Shown piece by piece: positions 26,577-36,719 of a DNA stretch of 64,000 nt. Source of the stretch: Paenibacillus tianmuensis (GTDB taxonomy: Bacteria > Bacillota > Bacilli > Paenibacillales > NBRC-103111); assembly GCF_900100345.1 (NCBI RefSeq), contig NZ_FMTT01000011.1, positions 89,294-153,293 of the forward strand. The letters run 5' to 3'. The notes under the pieces are model-generated. The model had not been told where the DNA came from and ran no database searches. It saw only the letters and a list, made by a program, of their open reading frames with translations. A program made the translations under genes and the position numbers. Numbering within the stretch: the stretch's first letter is position 1; every line of letters starts with the position of its first letter.

Positions 26577-26965
26577 GAATGCTCTTCCTTTCTCATGCGG
26601 ACAAAATCAATGAAGCGGGTACCCTGATATGTCAGCTCGCCGAAGTCCCCTTCGACCAGCAGCCCGTATTGGGGGCCTTTTAAAGGAAACTCAACGCGCC
26701 CGCCGTCCTCGAATTCGAAGGTCGCGAAATATTTCGTAAACGCCCTCGAATCTCCGGACCCGCCCGACACCTGCGTGCGTTTGGCGACGACCCGGCCGGG
26801 GACGGTAAGACGCTCGGACGCATTGTTGGCGGACCAGACGGAGACGGAAGAGAAAATCCCGTACAAGACGGCACCTACAATCAGAACCAGAATAAGCACA
26901 AAGAAGAAGATGAAAAAGGGCGGAGGCCCGTCCAAAGGCCTCCATGAAGATGGAAAAAAATCCAT
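26573..26965 (-). CDS. DUF2500 membrane-anchored protein
   Basis: A 130-residue protein. Residues about 15-38 form a single helix (FIFFFVLILVLIVGAVLYGI), followed by a soluble domain with VVAKRTQVSGGSGDS, YFATFEFEDGG and DFGELTYQGTRFIDF, the DUF2500 pattern. Its function is unknown. GGAGG precedes the ATG at 26965; the longer frame to 27016 has no such site. It is co-transcribed with the GntR regulator. Confidence 0.8.
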   Translation of the reverse strand: MDFFPSSWRPLDGPPPFFIFFFVLILVLIVGAVLYGIFSSVSVWSANNASERLTVPGRVVAKRTQVSGGSGDSRAFTKYFATFEFEDGGRVEFPLKGPQYGLLVEGDFGELTYQGTRFIDFVRMRKEEHS

Positions 26966-27122
26966 GGCAATCCCTCCAGTGGAGATGTACACTGAAATAA
27001 TACGGCCGCTATGCATGACACGGCAGCGTGCAAGATTTCCCTTATTGTACCATGTTTGCCCGGGCGAATCATGTCGGCTTGCGGGACGTCTTTAGCATTG
27101 ACGGAGGAAGCCGGATCCTTTT

Positions 27123-27143
27123 ATAATAAAGTCATCAGATGAC
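27123..27143 (+). promoter_or_regulatory. glcDF promoter and operator candidate
   Basis: TATAAT (27123-27128) is followed 2 bases later by the perfect palindrome GTCATC-A-GATGAC (27131-27143), which would cover the transcription start. The GntR/FCD protein encoded divergently is the natural candidate to bind it. The match to known FCD operators is only general. Confidence 0.45.
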
Positions 27144-27177
27144 CTGACTAATTAAGGGGCATACGGGAGGGATTGCT

Positions 27178-28704
27178 TTGCTGGCTGCAACGGTTTGTCA
27201 AGAATTAAGAAGCATTGTCGGGGACGCCTGGTTCCGCGACGATACCGAAACACTCGTTTCGTACAGCTACGATGCTACGCCGCTGTATCAATCGATGCCG
27301 GACGGTGTTATTTTCCCCGCTTCGACAGAAGAAGTGTCGGCGGTGATGCGCGTCTGCGCCCGGCACCGGATTCCGGTGGTCACCCGCGGGGCTGGCAGCA
27401 ATTTGTGCGCGGGCGTCGTGCCGCTGCACGGTGGGCTGATCATGGTCATGACGCGGATGAACCGGCTTGTGGAGATCGATCAGGACAACTTGACGGCGAC
27501 ATTCCAGACGGGTCTGAATACGAAGCGCTTTCATACGGCCGTCGAGGAGACAGGACTGTTTTATCCGCCGGACCCGAGCAGCATGATCATCTGCACGATG
27601 GGCGGCAACATCGCCCTTGGCGCAGGTGGGCTGCGCGGGCTCAAGTACGGCACGACCAAGGATTACGTCATCGGGCTTGAAGCGGTGCTGGCGAGCGGTG
27701 AAGTGCTGCGGACGGGAGGCAAGCTCGTGAAGGATGTCGCGGGCTACGACTTGACGAGGTTGCTCGTAGGGTCCGGGGGCACGCTGGCAATTTTGACGGA
27801 AGCGACAGTCAAGCTTGTGCCGAAGCCGGCGTACCGTCGAGCGATGATTGCGGTTTTCGCCGATTTGCCTGCGGCGGCGCGGACGGTGTCGCAGATTATT
27901 GCGAACCGGATTACGCCCTGTACGCTTGAGTTTATGGACCAGGCGACGATCGAGGTGGTGGAGGCGTTTTCCAAAATCGGCCTTCCGGTCGATGCGCAGG
28001 CGATCTTGGCGATCGAGCAGGACGGCGACGAGGCGCAGGTGGAGAAGGACCTGCAACTGATCGAGACGATCTGCAGACGCGAAGGGGCGATCCAGGTGAA
28101 GGTAGCCGCGACGCCGGAGGAAGGGGCCAAAGTGATGGAAGCCCGGCGCAGCGCGCTGGCGGCGCTCTCACGGTTGCGGCCGACGACCATTCTTGAAGAC
28201 GCGACGGTGCCGCGCTCGAAGATTGCCGATATGGTGCTGGAGGTGCAGCGCATTGCGGCAAAGCACAACGTGCGGATCTGTACGTTCGGCCATGCGGGAG
28301 ACGGCAACTTGCATCCGACGGCGATGACCGATGCGCGGGATACGGAAGAGATTCATCGGGTGGAGCTGGCGTTCGAGGAAATTTTCGACGCGGCAATCCG
28401 GCTCGGAGGCACGATCACCGGGGAGCACGGCGTCGGGCATGTCAAAGCGCCGTATCTCGAATGGAAGGTCGGCGCGTCCGGCATCAGCCTGATGAAGCGG
28501 CTGAAGCATGCGTTCGACCCGGACGACTTGCTCAACCCCGGCAAGCTGTTCGCGGAGACACGCAAACGCATTGTGTTTAAGTCGGAGCCGGGAACTGAAG
28601 CGAGCGGAGGCGCGGGACAGGAACAAGCCGGCGCCGGGGAAACGGGCTCGCCCAACGCCCCGCTTGTGGACGGCCGCGGGCCGTCAGCGAAAGGCGGTGC
28701 GTGA
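27178..28704 (+). CDS. glcD: Glycolate oxidase FAD-binding subunit
   Basis: A 508-residue flavoprotein of the GlcD/D-lactate dehydrogenase type that oxidises glycolate to glyoxylate, or another D-2-hydroxy acid. The PCMH FAD domain shows VVTRGAGSNLCAGVVPLHGG and GGNIALGAGGLRGLKYG. The C-terminal FAD-oxidase domain has FGHAGDGNLHP and GEHGVGHVKAPYL. The TTG start follows GGGAGGG. The last 40 residues form a Gly/Ala/Glu-rich tail that most homologues lack. Only D and F subunits are present, as in Bacillus; there is no glcE. Confidence 0.9.
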   Translation: MLAATVCQELRSIVGDAWFRDDTETLVSYSYDATPLYQSMPDGVIFPASTEEVSAVMRVCARHRIPVVTRGAGSNLCAGVVPLHGGLIMVMTRMNRLVEIDQDNLTATFQTGLNTKRFHTAVEETGLFYPPDPSSMIICTMGGNIALGAGGLRGLKYGTTKDYVIGLEAVLASGEVLRTGGKLVKDVAGYDLTRLLVGSGGTLAILTEATVKLVPKPAYRRAMIAVFADLPAAARTVSQIIANRITPCTLEFMDQATIEVVEAFSKIGLPVDAQAILAIEQDGDEAQVEKDLQLIETICRREGAIQVKVAATPEEGAKVMEARRSALAALSRLRPTTILEDATVPRSKIADMVLEVQRIAAKHNVRICTFGHAGDGNLHPTAMTDARDTEEIHRVELAFEEIFDAAIRLGGTITGEHGVGHVKAPYLEWKVGASGISLMKRLKHAFDPDDLLNPGKLFAETRKRIVFKSEPGTEASGGAGQEQAGAGETGSPNAPLVDGRGPSAKGGA

Positions 28705-28707
28705 CGC

Positions 28708-30081
28708 ATGAGCACGGAGATCAAACAATTGACCGAGAAGCTGCAGCTTACGCTCGATCCCGATCAGCTTACCAACTGTATGCGCTGCGGCTTTTGCCAG
28801 ACGGCTTGTCCGACGTTTCAGGAGACGGGGCTGGAGGCGGCGTCGCCGCGGGGCCGGATCGCATTGATGAAGGCCGTCTATGACGGCAAAATGGAGCCGG
28901 ACGCGGCGTTCCGCTCGCAGATGGACCTGTGCCTCGGCTGCCGTGCTTGCGAACCGGCCTGCCCGTCGGATGTCAAGTACGGTCAGCTCATCGAACAGGC
29001 CCGCGAGTCGATCGCGGCGGTAACCCCCGAGCGGTGGCCGGTACGGACGGTGAAACGGCTGTTCATGGAGCGGCTGTTTCCGCATCACGGCCGGATGCGG
29101 CTACTCGGCTCGTCGCTGAAGCTGTACCAGACGAGCGGGTTGCAGAAGCTAGCGCGCGGGCTCGGCGTCATGAAGCTGTTCCCGACTCATATGCGCGAGA
29201 TGGAAGCGGTGCTGCCGCAAGCGGCCGGCGACGGCGTCATCCGCCGTTGGGAGAAGCTCGGCCTGCCCGCCCGTTGGGAACAGGGTGAAGGCGGACAATC
29301 GCTGCTCGTGATCCCGGCCGAAGGCGAACGTCTCGGGCGGGTCGGGATGTTCCGCGGCTGCATCATGGATGTGCTGTTCACGGAGACGAACGTAAACACG
29401 ATCAAGCTGCTGCGTTTGGCGGGCTACGAGGTCGTTGTCCCGGCCTCGCAGACATGCTGCGGCGCGCTGCACAACCATGCCGGCGAACGGGAGAGCGCCC
29501 GCCGTCTGGCCCGGACCAACATCGCCGCCTTCGGCGCGGCCCGCGTCGATGCCGTCGTCAGCAACGCCGGCGGCTGCGGCGCCACCTTGAAGGAGGTGGA
29601 TCACCTTCTTCACGGCGATCCTGGGGAGGCGGAGGCCCGCCAGTTTGCCTCGCAGGTCCGCGACGTGTCGGAGCTGCTCGCCGAAGGGCGTCCGCTGCCG
29701 CTGAAGCCGCTCGGCCAAGGGGAGGAACAGGTGACGGTCACATACCAGGATTCGTGTCATCTGCGCAACGTGATGCGCGTCACATCGGCCCCACGGCAGC
29801 TTATACGGACCGTGCCCGGCGCGAAGATGCAGGAGCTGCCGGACGCCGACCGCTGCTGCGGCTCCGCCGGAATCTACAATTTGACGCAGCCGGAAATGTC
29901 CGCCAGCGTGCTCGACCATAAGATGGAGCAGGTGGAGCGCACCCGGGCGCACGTCATTCTGACGGCGAATCCGGGCTGTCTGCTTCAGATGAAATGGGGC
30001 GTTCACCGCCACGGGAAAGACAAGACGATGCAAGCGATGCATCTGGTTGATTTTCTCGCCGAATCGGCGGGGCAGAGATAG
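28708..30081 (+). CDS. glcF: Glycolate oxidase iron-sulfur subunit
   Basis: A 457-residue protein that begins 3 bases after glcD. Two 4Fe-4S motifs lie near the N-terminus (CMRCGFCQTACP and CLGCRACEPACP). Two cysteine-rich CCG motifs follow in the C-terminal half (TCCGALHNHAG and CCGSAGIYN). It carries electrons from the GlcD flavin to the membrane quinone pool. Confidence 0.93.
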   Translation: MSTEIKQLTEKLQLTLDPDQLTNCMRCGFCQTACPTFQETGLEAASPRGRIALMKAVYDGKMEPDAAFRSQMDLCLGCRACEPACPSDVKYGQLIEQARESIAAVTPERWPVRTVKRLFMERLFPHHGRMRLLGSSLKLYQTSGLQKLARGLGVMKLFPTHMREMEAVLPQAAGDGVIRRWEKLGLPARWEQGEGGQSLLVIPAEGERLGRVGMFRGCIMDVLFTETNVNTIKLLRLAGYEVVVPASQTCCGALHNHAGERESARRLARTNIAAFGAARVDAVVSNAGGCGATLKEVDHLLHGDPGEAEARQFASQVRDVSELLAEGRPLPLKPLGQGEEQVTVTYQDSCHLRNVMRVTSAPRQLIRTVPGAKMQELPDADRCCGSAGIYNLTQPEMSASVLDHKMEQVERTRAHVILTANPGCLLQMKWGVHRHGKDKTMQAMHLVDFLAESAGQR

Positions 30082-30100
30082 TCCGCAGCGTCACCTGACA

Positions 30101-30133
30101 GCCGGCATATCCTTTAAGGATATGCCGGTTTGT
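30101..30133 (+). terminator. Terminator after glcF
   Basis: The 14-base arms GCCGGCATATCCTT and AAGGATATGCCGGT sit almost back to back, followed by TTTGT. Confidence 0.8.
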
Positions 30134-30400
30134 CGTGCCGTCGGCGCAAGGAAGTCGTGAACCGGAACTCCCGCAGCTACGGAGCTTCCACGCTCTATGA
30201 CTGGACGTTCGCGAATCCAACGGAACACTGCGCCTGCTCCCCAAGCGAGGCAGAAGCTTGCCCTTTTACGCCTCCTTTTCCTGCAACGACCTCCTCTCCG
30301 GGCCGGCTTATTTATGCACAGGCATGTAAGCCGCTCCCCAGTCCCGTACTCCTGATCGACGGCTATTGTAAAATTTTGCATATCAATTTTTTGTCTAAAA
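30134..30400. other. Intergenic region without a gene
   Basis: I see no supported gene here. The first half is ordinary GC content without a convincing start site. The second half becomes AT-rich towards the chemoreceptor promoter. Confidence 0.5.
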
Positions 30401-30430
30401 TTGTCGATAAATATGTTGAAAAATGTCGAA
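30401..30430 (+). promoter_or_regulatory. Upstream element of chemoreceptor 1, shared with chemoreceptor 2
   Basis: TTGTCGATAAA (30401-30411) and a canonical Spo0A-type box TGTCGAA (30424-30430) lie before the start codon. The same 11-base TTGTCGATAAA lies upstream of the second chemoreceptor (34019-34029, reverse strand). GTCGATAA also resembles the -10 box of the motility sigma factor (GCCGATAT, 6 of 8), but a proper -35 TAAA is missing here. Confidence 0.35.
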
Positions 30431-30458
30431 TAATATTAGGATTTCAGGGGGATTGCGG

Positions 30459-32153
30459 ATGAAGATTTCAAGCTGGTTAAAGGTAATGGGGGGACTTTTA
30501 TTAGTATTATCGCTGCTCAACTGGTTCAGTGTCAGCAAGCTGGAGAATGGGATCGCTCAGGAACGACTGACGGTACAACGGCAGGCGCAGTTCAAGCAGC
30601 TCGGCTTTGACTTGAGGAACGCCTCTGATTACTTGACCGAAGAGATGAGAAGATATGTCCAGTTCGGGGACAAGCGGCACTACGATAATTATTGGAAAGA
30701 GGTCAACGAGACTAAGTCGCGCGATAAGGTCGTCGAACAACTGAAAGCGCTTGAAGCGCCGCAGGAAGAACTGGATTTGATCGAGAAAGCGAAGACCAGC
30801 TCCGACACCTTGATCAAAACCGAAGAAGCCGCCATGAAGGCGGTGGAGGAGAAAAATTTCGACAATGCCCGGAAGCTGATGTTTGGTGAACAATACGATG
30901 CGAGCAAGAAAGAAATTATGGGCTATATCCAGCAGTTTCAAACCCAGATGAACACCCGGGCGCAGCAGGAAGCCGACGCGGCCCGTCAGACGGCTACAGC
31001 CATGATGAGCTTCGCCGTGATCCTGCTGGTGGTGACGTTCTTGACCTTGTTCGGCATTTTTACCTTGATCTTTATCAAGCTGCGGCCATTAAAAACAGTG
31101 AATGAGAAAATTGCCGAGCTGGCCAGCAACGGTGGCGATCTGACGGCCAGGCTGACCTCGAATACGAAGGATGAGATCGGCGAAATCGCAGGCTCGCTTA
31201 ACCGGATGCTGGACAGCCTGCACGGCATGATCAAGGAGATTACCGGCACCTCCGAGAAAGTATGGGAGACGTCGGAGAAGCTGATTGCCAATACGAAGCA
31301 AAACTCTGCCGCAACCGAAGAAATCGGCAAGCGGATGGCGGTGATCGAGCAGGGGGCCGTCATTTCGGTGCAGAATACGTTGGACGGATCGCGGGCCATC
31401 GAAGAAATGGCCAAGGGCGTGCAGCGAGTGGCCGAATCGGCTACCGAGCTGTCCGAGGCCGCCGTGGATACGGAGAAAGAAGCTGTGGAAGGCTTCGGAC
31501 ATATGGAGCAGGCCAAACGGCAAATGGATCAAATCGACGAGTCCGTTACCAAATCCGCTCAGATCGTGGCCAAGCTGGACGAACGCTCATCCCACATCGG
31601 GCAAATTGCCGATACGATCGCCACGTTGTCCAATCAAACGAATCTGCTTGCGCTCAACGCTTCGATCGAAGCGGCCCGGGCGGGCGAGCATGGCCGGGGC
31701 TTTGCGGTCGTGGCGGCGGAAATCCGCAAGCTGGCGGAAGGCTCCGCTGCCTCGGCAGGCCGAATCGCTGAGCTGCTCCAGGAAATTCGCAGCGATTCGA
31801 CAGAAACGGTCAACGCGATGCAGCGGGTAAGCGAAGAGATGGCATTGGGCAGCCACAAGGTGCGGGCTGCCAGCGATTCGTTCCAAAAAATATTGCAGGC
31901 CACCAAAGAGGTCGCCGCCCAAATCCAAGAGGTTTCAGCCATTTCCGAGGAGATGGCGGCAGGCTCGGAGGAAATTGCCGCCTCCGTCTCCGATATGGCC
32001 GATGTCGCCAAAGAATCCCTGGACGGCGTGCAGATCGTCAACGACAAAACCCAAGCGCAAACCGCTCTGGTGCAGGAGGTTTCCTCCTTGTCCGAAGGAC
32101 TGAGCCGGGAGGCGGAAAATCTGGAGACGCTGGTCCGCAAGTTTAACATATAA
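30459..32153 (+). CDS. Methyl-accepting chemotaxis protein
   Basis: A 564-residue receptor. Membrane segment 1 is at residues about 8-25 and segment 2 near 190-215, with a 160-residue helical sensing domain outside. A HAMP domain and a long cytoplasmic coiled coil follow, with the invariant hairpin tip [20 protein letters not shown] that binds CheA and CheW. The ATG at 30459 follows AGGGGG; the frame extends to 30423 without one. The ligand is unknown. Confidence 0.9.
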   Translation: MKISSWLKVMGGLLLVLSLLNWFSVSKLENGIAQERLTVQRQAQFKQLGFDLRNASDYLTEEMRRYVQFGDKRHYDNYWKEVNETKSRDKVVEQLKALEAPQEELDLIEKAKTSSDTLIKTEEAAMKAVEEKNFDNARKLMFGEQYDASKKEIMGYIQQFQTQMNTRAQQEADAARQTATAMMSFAVILLVVTFLTLFGIFTLIFIKLRPLKTVNEKIAELASNGGDLTARLTSNTKDEIGEIAGSLNRMLDSLHGMIKEITGTSEKVWETSEKLIANTKQNSAATEEIGKRMAVIEQGAVISVQNTLDGSRAIEEMAKGVQRVAESATELSEAAVDTEKEAVEGFGHMEQAKRQMDQIDESVTKSAQIVAKLDERSSHIGQIADTIATLSNQTNLLALNASIEAARAGEHGRGFAVVAAEIRKLAEGSAASAGRIAELLQEIRSDSTETVNAMQRVSEEMALGSHKVRAASDSFQKILQATKEVAAQIQEVSAISEEMAAGSEEIAASVSDMADVAKESLDGVQIVNDKTQAQTALVQEVSSLSEGLSREAENLETLVRKFNI

Positions 32154-32176
32154 ACATGAAATATCGTGCGAAATGG

Positions 32177-32229
32177 AAAAGGGAGGAAGTCCGCGGCTAA
32201 AATGCTGCAGGGACTTTCTCCCTTTTTTT
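32177..32229. terminator. Bidirectional terminator between the two chemoreceptor genes
   Basis: AAAGGGAGGAAGTCC pairs imperfectly with GGGACTTTCTCCCTTT across a 17-base loop, with an A-run on the left and seven Ts on the right. Confidence 0.7.
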
Positions 32230-32246
32230 GGACGCTTGGAGTGCCC

Positions 32247-33989
32247 TTACAATTTGAACTGTTTGACCAGTTCGGACAAATCCTGCGCCGTGCGGCTTAA
32301 CGATTCCGCGGCCGAAGCGATTTCTTCGGCCGAAGCGAGCTGCTCTTCGGTTGTAGCGGCAATCGTCTGCGTCGACTCGGCAGAATGTCTGGCAATTTGG
32401 TTCATCTCCGAAGCGGAAGCGGACACCTGCTCCGAGCCTGCCGCCATTTCTTGGACTGCCGCCGCCACTTCCTGAATTTTGCCGGATACGTCGTTTGCGG
32501 TGCGGGTGATTTGCTGGAACGCTTCATCCGCCTCGGTAACGGCTTGGAGCCCGACTCGCACCTCCGACAAGCTGCGGTTCATCGTGAGTACCGCTTTGGA
32601 CGTATCGGTTTGAATCTGCGAGATGATGTCCGAGATGCTTTGGACGGCTTTGCCGGACTGCTGGGCAAGCTTCTTCACCTCGTTCGCGACGACGGCGAAG
32701 CCTTGTCCATGCTCTCCCGCTCTTGCCGCCTCGATAGAGGCGTTGAGCGCCAGCAGACCGGTTTGCGAAGCGATGTCGTTGATGATCTGCAGAATGCTGC
32801 CGACATTCACGGAATGCGTCTCCAGCGTCTGGATATCGGCGCTTGCGTGCCCGACCGATTCGCTCAGGGCGTTCATTCTGCTTCTTGCCGCTTGAATGGC
32901 ATCATTGCCATGCTGCGCTTGGATGGCGGATTCTTGAGACAACTCGGATACGTCCGACGTCGTCTCGGCGATACGTTGAATGCCTGCGGCCATCTCTTCC
33001 ATCGCTCTTCCGGTTTCGTCCGAGCGCATCAGCTGACTTTCCGCACCGGAGGCCATCTCTTGGATGGAGAACGTAACGGTTTTGGTCGCTACCGTATTTT
33101 GCTCGGAGCTGGCCTGCAGCTCCTCGGACGAAGCAGCAACCGTCATGGATGCCTCTTGGAGTTGTATTACGCTCATTTTTAGTTGGGATACCATATCGTT
33201 CAGGGAAACGACCAGACTTCCGATCTCATCCTTTTGCTTGACCGCAAGCGGTTCGACCGTCAAGTCGCCGCCGGACACCCGGTGCAGCGCTTCAGATACG
33301 AGCTTCACGGGTCTGGATACGATGCGGATCATCACGATGACCAAAGCGATTCCGATCACGACCGAAATGGCGATCATCCCGATCGTAAGCCCGATATTGC
33401 TTTGGTAGATTTGTCTGCTTTCCTGCGTCGCCGTCTTGGCACCGTCGTTATTGGTTTTGATCATTTTATTCAGCAGCTTCTGCATTTCGTTATAGGTTTG
33501 CTGGGATTGCACCATCAACGCCGTGAGTTCTTTTTCCTGCTTCCCTGCGCCTCGAACCAGGTCGATTTGCTTGCCCAACGCTACGGTGCGGCCAAAAACT
33601 TCTTTATAACTGTTCCATTTCGCCCGAAGCTGCTCCGTATTGATGCGATCTTCGTCGCTAGCGTACGACTCAGCGTACAGATCCAGTTGCTTGTCGATCT
33701 CTGCCAACGTATTATCGGCTTCCTGGATATATTGTTGTTTTTGGGGAACATCCGGATCGGTTGAAATTTCATATTGCAAAACAAGCATGTGTTCTGTCAA
33801 GTAGTTGACGTTGTTGGCAATTTCCACTCCCGGAATCCAAGAGTAGGTAATTTCCTCCGTCTTGGATTGCATCTTTGCCCCTCGGCCCAGTGAAGTGAGG
33901 CCAAAGCCGACCAACAGCAAGATCAGGAGCAGAAAAGACAAGAATAGCTTTCTCCCGACCGATAACTTAAAGTGATGTTTGCCCATCAT
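32247..33989 (-). CDS. Methyl-accepting chemotaxis protein with four-helix-bundle sensor
   Basis: A 580-residue receptor. Segment 1 ([17 protein letters not shown]) and segment 2 near residue 205 flank a helical sensing region of the 4HB_MCP type. HAMP and signalling coiled coil follow, with the tip [20 protein letters not shown]. The ribosome-binding site GGGGAG lies before two adjacent ATG codons (33989 and 33986). It is convergent with, and related to, the receptor at 30459, but their sensing domains differ in sequence. Confidence 0.9.
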   Translation of the reverse strand: MMGKHHFKLSVGRKLFLSFLLLILLLVGFGLTSLGRGAKMQSKTEEITYSWIPGVEIANNVNYLTEHMLVLQYEISTDPDVPQKQQYIQEADNTLAEIDKQLDLYAESYASDEDRINTEQLRAKWNSYKEVFGRTVALGKQIDLVRGAGKQEKELTALMVQSQQTYNEMQKLLNKMIKTNNDGAKTATQESRQIYQSNIGLTIGMIAISVVIGIALVIVMIRIVSRPVKLVSEALHRVSGGDLTVEPLAVKQKDEIGSLVVSLNDMVSQLKMSVIQLQEASMTVAASSEELQASSEQNTVATKTVTFSIQEMASGAESQLMRSDETGRAMEEMAAGIQRIAETTSDVSELSQESAIQAQHGNDAIQAARSRMNALSESVGHASADIQTLETHSVNVGSILQIINDIASQTGLLALNASIEAARAGEHGQGFAVVANEVKKLAQQSGKAVQSISDIISQIQTDTSKAVLTMNRSLSEVRVGLQAVTEADEAFQQITRTANDVSGKIQEVAAAVQEMAAGSEQVSASASEMNQIARHSAESTQTIAATTEEQLASAEEIASAAESLSRTAQDLSELVKQFKL

Positions 33990-34104
33990 GTTTCTCCCCT
34001 TTGTTGTGGTTATCTCCTTTTATCGACAAAATTCGATAAAATCGTTAGGTATCTTCTGAGTAAATTTTTGGCTGCTAAAATAAATTGGAAACATATGGGC
34101 GTCT

Positions 34105-34329
34105 ATGCGGTATTGTGCTACACTGGTCAGGGAAGCTTTCGGGTTTGCGCCGACGGGTCCCATCGTGCTGCCCAACCGGCCGCATGCGCACGCAGCCATA
34201 TATTTTGAGGACCCGGACGGCAATTCGCTGGAATTCATTTGCCCGATTGAGCTGGGCACGTCTCCCTTGACGCAAATGATCTACTTGGAAGAGTGGGAGA
34301 AAAACGGAAGCCCGCCTAATCTTTTTTAG
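34105..34329 (+). pseudogene. C-terminal remnant of a VOC (glyoxalase-fold) protein
   Basis: The last 50 residues read HAHAAIYFEDPDGNSLEFIC, the metal-ligand strand of the VOC superfamily. The first half of the fold, at least 60 residues, is absent. The upstream sequence (34021-34104) is AT-rich and unrelated, and no ribosome-binding site is visible. It is probably a deletion relic. Its former substrate cannot be told. Confidence 0.65.
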
Positions 34330-34351
34330 GATCAGGTGGGCTTCTGTTTTT
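34308..34351. terminator. Terminator between the VOC relic and the hydrolase gene
   Basis: GAAGCCCGCCT and AGGTGGGCTTC pair with one G-T over a 16-base loop, followed by TGTTTTTC. It also fits as the terminator of the convergent hydrolase. Confidence 0.75.
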
Positions 34352-34352
34352 C

Positions 34353-35198
34353 TCATTTTCCGTTAGAGCTAAACGCCGTCTTCTCCCGCTCCACCGTATC
34401 CAACCAGAGGCCGACATGGCGTTGCACCAGCTTCCGCTGTTCGATCTGCAGCAGATGACCTGCCCCGTCCAATACGGCAAAGGTCGCACGAGGGAACGAC
34501 TCTAGCACGGCAAAATGATCCTTGTACCCGCAGATCGCATCCTGCCGTCCGAGGAGAAACAACGTCGGCTGCGGAAAGCGGCTGTCCTCCGGGATGGGAT
34601 CGCATTGAAAAAGGTACCCTTGCGTGCGCCAGTCCGAAGACAGAAACGCGCGGTCGGCGAGCAGACGCCCCGGCTGCCATTCCTCCCGGAAAAGCTCCCA
34701 GCTTGTCCGTGATTGTACGGTGGCCAACGTTTCGAAGGCTGCGCGAACCTCCGGCTCAAGCTCCTCCAACAGCGTCTCGTCCCGGACCGGCATGCTTCGT
34801 TCGGGGAGGGTGCGTGTTTTCCGGTGAAGCGCCGGGGCGAGAAGACACAGCCCGTCCGCCCGGCGGTTCTCCGCGCGCCATATCCCCTGCGCAATGTAGC
34901 CGCCGAACGACATCCCCATGAGCGCGAACCGCTCGTTCTCCGGCAGAATCGACCGAATTCCGTCCAGTAGAACCGACAGCAGGTCGTCGGAGGTTTTCAT
35001 CCAAGGCTCAACCGGACTCCGTCCGTGAGCCGGAATATCGACGTAGATCCGCTTCCAGCCCGGCCTCCGTTCGAACAGCGGCTCCATCCACGCCATCATC
35101 GACCGGTGGTCGGTCGCAAGCGCATGCAGCACGATCAACGGGTACCCGTCGCCACGGGTTTCGTAATATAGAGGCGGATTTGTTTTTTCGGTAGTCAT
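34353..35198 (-). CDS. Alpha/beta hydrolase
   Basis: A 281-residue soluble protein. The nucleophile elbow GMSFGG gives the Ser. A late acid in LLGRQDAICGYKD and the His in GAGHLLQIEQ complete the catalytic triad. The oxyanion region LHALATDHRSM is visible near the N-terminus. The family cleaves esters, amides or C-C bonds; no specific substrate can be inferred. Confidence 0.88.
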   Translation of the reverse strand: MTTEKTNPPLYYETRGDGYPLIVLHALATDHRSMMAWMEPLFERRPGWKRIYVDIPAHGRSPVEPWMKTSDDLLSVLLDGIRSILPENERFALMGMSFGGYIAQGIWRAENRRADGLCLLAPALHRKTRTLPERSMPVRDETLLEELEPEVRAAFETLATVQSRTSWELFREEWQPGRLLADRAFLSSDWRTQGYLFQCDPIPEDSRFPQPTLFLLGRQDAICGYKDHFAVLESFPRATFAVLDGAGHLLQIEQRKLVQRHVGLWLDTVEREKTAFSSNGK

Positions 35199-35249
35199 TG
35201 GCCCTGGCCCTCTTTCCTTACAAATAACGAATGTGTGTTCCTCAAACTT

Positions 35250-35813
35250 TTACCGGGTGTATTCTCCACCAAAGCATTCGATAAAATTCGTCGCCAAATC
35301 CTTTCTTAAAAGTTGTTGTTGATTTTTTCTGTGCGGAAGGAACCCTTGCTTTTTAACATCTTCAGCAAGATGCCCCGGATTTTTAAAACGCTCAAAAAAG
35401 GGAAGCGCATATTCGTTTATTTGTTGAGTTATTTCTGCAATGACTCGTTCCCGCTCCGAATAGGCATCAATACTATACAGCGGCCAATCATCGGCTCTTT
35501 TTGTTAATCGTGCTAATGAGGTGGAAAATACAACATCATCTGCCAATTGGGTTTGATCCTTACTGAGCCGCCATTCTTTCAAATGGTTTGAATAAACGCT
35601 GACATGAACCAAAAAACTTGTTGACCCTAATTTTATCGAAGGCTGAAAATCGATACTGTAAATAAACAGGTCATCTTTTTTTGTAATTTCATTTTTACTT
35701 TTGTAATATTTAAAGCCCAAATCGAGAAGAGGCTCAGCTATCCGCTGACAGGTGTATACAAAAATTTCTCTTGGTTTAGTGCCTTTGTCAAATTGTTTAT
35801 TTTCCATATTCAC
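35250..35813 (-). CDS. Hypothetical protein
   Basis: A 187-residue soluble protein, AT-richer than its surroundings. It has alternating strands (FIYSIDFQPSIKLGSTSFLV) and a charged helical C-terminus. It may be distantly related to DUF4304-type proteins, but I cannot confirm this. It is divergent from the stalk protein at 35894. Confidence 0.65.
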   Translation of the reverse strand: MNMENKQFDKGTKPREIFVYTCQRIAEPLLDLGFKYYKSKNEITKKDDLFIYSIDFQPSIKLGSTSFLVHVSVYSNHLKEWRLSKDQTQLADDVVFSTSLARLTKRADDWPLYSIDAYSERERVIAEITQQINEYALPFFERFKNPGHLAEDVKKQGFLPHRKNQQQLLRKDLATNFIECFGGEYTR

Positions 35814-35893
35814 TCACTCCTCATTACATGCGAACCTCGGCTATCCCTAGTATAATGAATAGGACCGCAATAACGAATCCAAGGGAGGTACAC

Positions 35894-36529
35894 ATGAAAA
35901 AGTTTATACTTGGACTGCTCTGCGGAGCCGTGCTTGCCGCGTCTACCGCCGTTTACGCCTCGGACGAGATCCGGGCGACGCTGTTTCCTGTAAAAATGCA
36001 ATTCAATGGAGAGGTTCGCGATACGGGCTCCCGGTTCGCGATTTTGAATTATGACGGTCATACGTATGTCCCGCTTCGCTTCATGGCCGAAAACTTGGGG
36101 GCCGGGGCCGCCTATGACAAAGAAGCCCGTACCGTCTCGGTCGTTTCCGAGCCGAAGAGCGCCAGCGACGCACAGAAAAAAATATGGGCGGCAACGTACC
36201 GCCTCGAACACGGCATGGAAGCCAGAGACGTGAAGAGCGTGCTGGGCGAACCGTCCTTCCTGACGCTGATCGACAGCTCCAAGCAGCAGCTGTGGCGCTA
36301 CGACTTCGGAGCATCGGCCGGCTACAGAAGCGGCGGTCTTAGTGCCGACGCCGACGGGTTGCGACGCGGCGACTTGGAGGGGCAGTTGTTCATTCGTTGG
36401 AACGCAAGCGCACAAGTCGACCGGTACGAGCTGTGGACGGTGAAAAAAGCTGCGGACGGCTCCCGTAACGTTTCCACCTTCACCGTATACCCCGACGGCT
36501 CCACAAGCGGGTCCGCCGCCGCAAACTAG
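35894..36529 (+). CDS. Secreted protein with copper amine oxidase N-terminal-like (stalk) domain
   Basis: A 211-residue protein with a signal peptide (MKKFILGLLCGAVLAASTAV, cleavage after YAS). The stalk repeat shows PVKMQFNGEVRDTGSRF and DGHTYVPLRFMAENLGAGA. The C-terminal half is unrecognised and may be a small lipoprotein-outfold-like domain (GLPDSFLTLIDS-type beta pattern, weak). GGGAGG precedes the ATG at 35894; the frame upstream to 35828 has no such site. Confidence 0.78.
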   Translation: MKKFILGLLCGAVLAASTAVYASDEIRATLFPVKMQFNGEVRDTGSRFAILNYDGHTYVPLRFMAENLGAGAAYDKEARTVSVVSEPKSASDAQKKIWAATYRLEHGMEARDVKSVLGEPSFLTLIDSSKQQLWRYDFGASAGYRSGGLSADADGLRRGDLEGQLFIRWNASAQVDRYELWTVKKAADGSRNVSTFTVYPDGSTSGSAAAN

Positions 36530-36534
36530 GCTGG

Positions 36535-36564
36535 AAGCCGGTTCCTTCGAGGCCGGCTTATTTT
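36535..36564 (+). terminator. Terminator after the stalk protein gene
   Basis: AAGCCGG and CCGGCTT pair around a 12-base loop, followed by ATTTT. Confidence 0.75.
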
Positions 36565-36719
36565 GCGCGGTGGGAGAGACATCGAATACATTAGACGCAG
36601 GGTGAATGCTGTTGGTTGCTGGTGTATGCAAAATTTTGGATATGCGGCGCATATTGATTTCCAATCCTTGGACATACTATCGGTGTTCCGAAATATCCAT
36701 TCCAGTTCAGGAGGTTTTT

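Noticed and set aside
30366..36640. AAAATTTTGCA-like words at about 30370 and 36625 as more copies of the sugar-operon element
   Set aside because: They match only the AT-rich core and lack the GGT and CAG parts and the promoter spacing.
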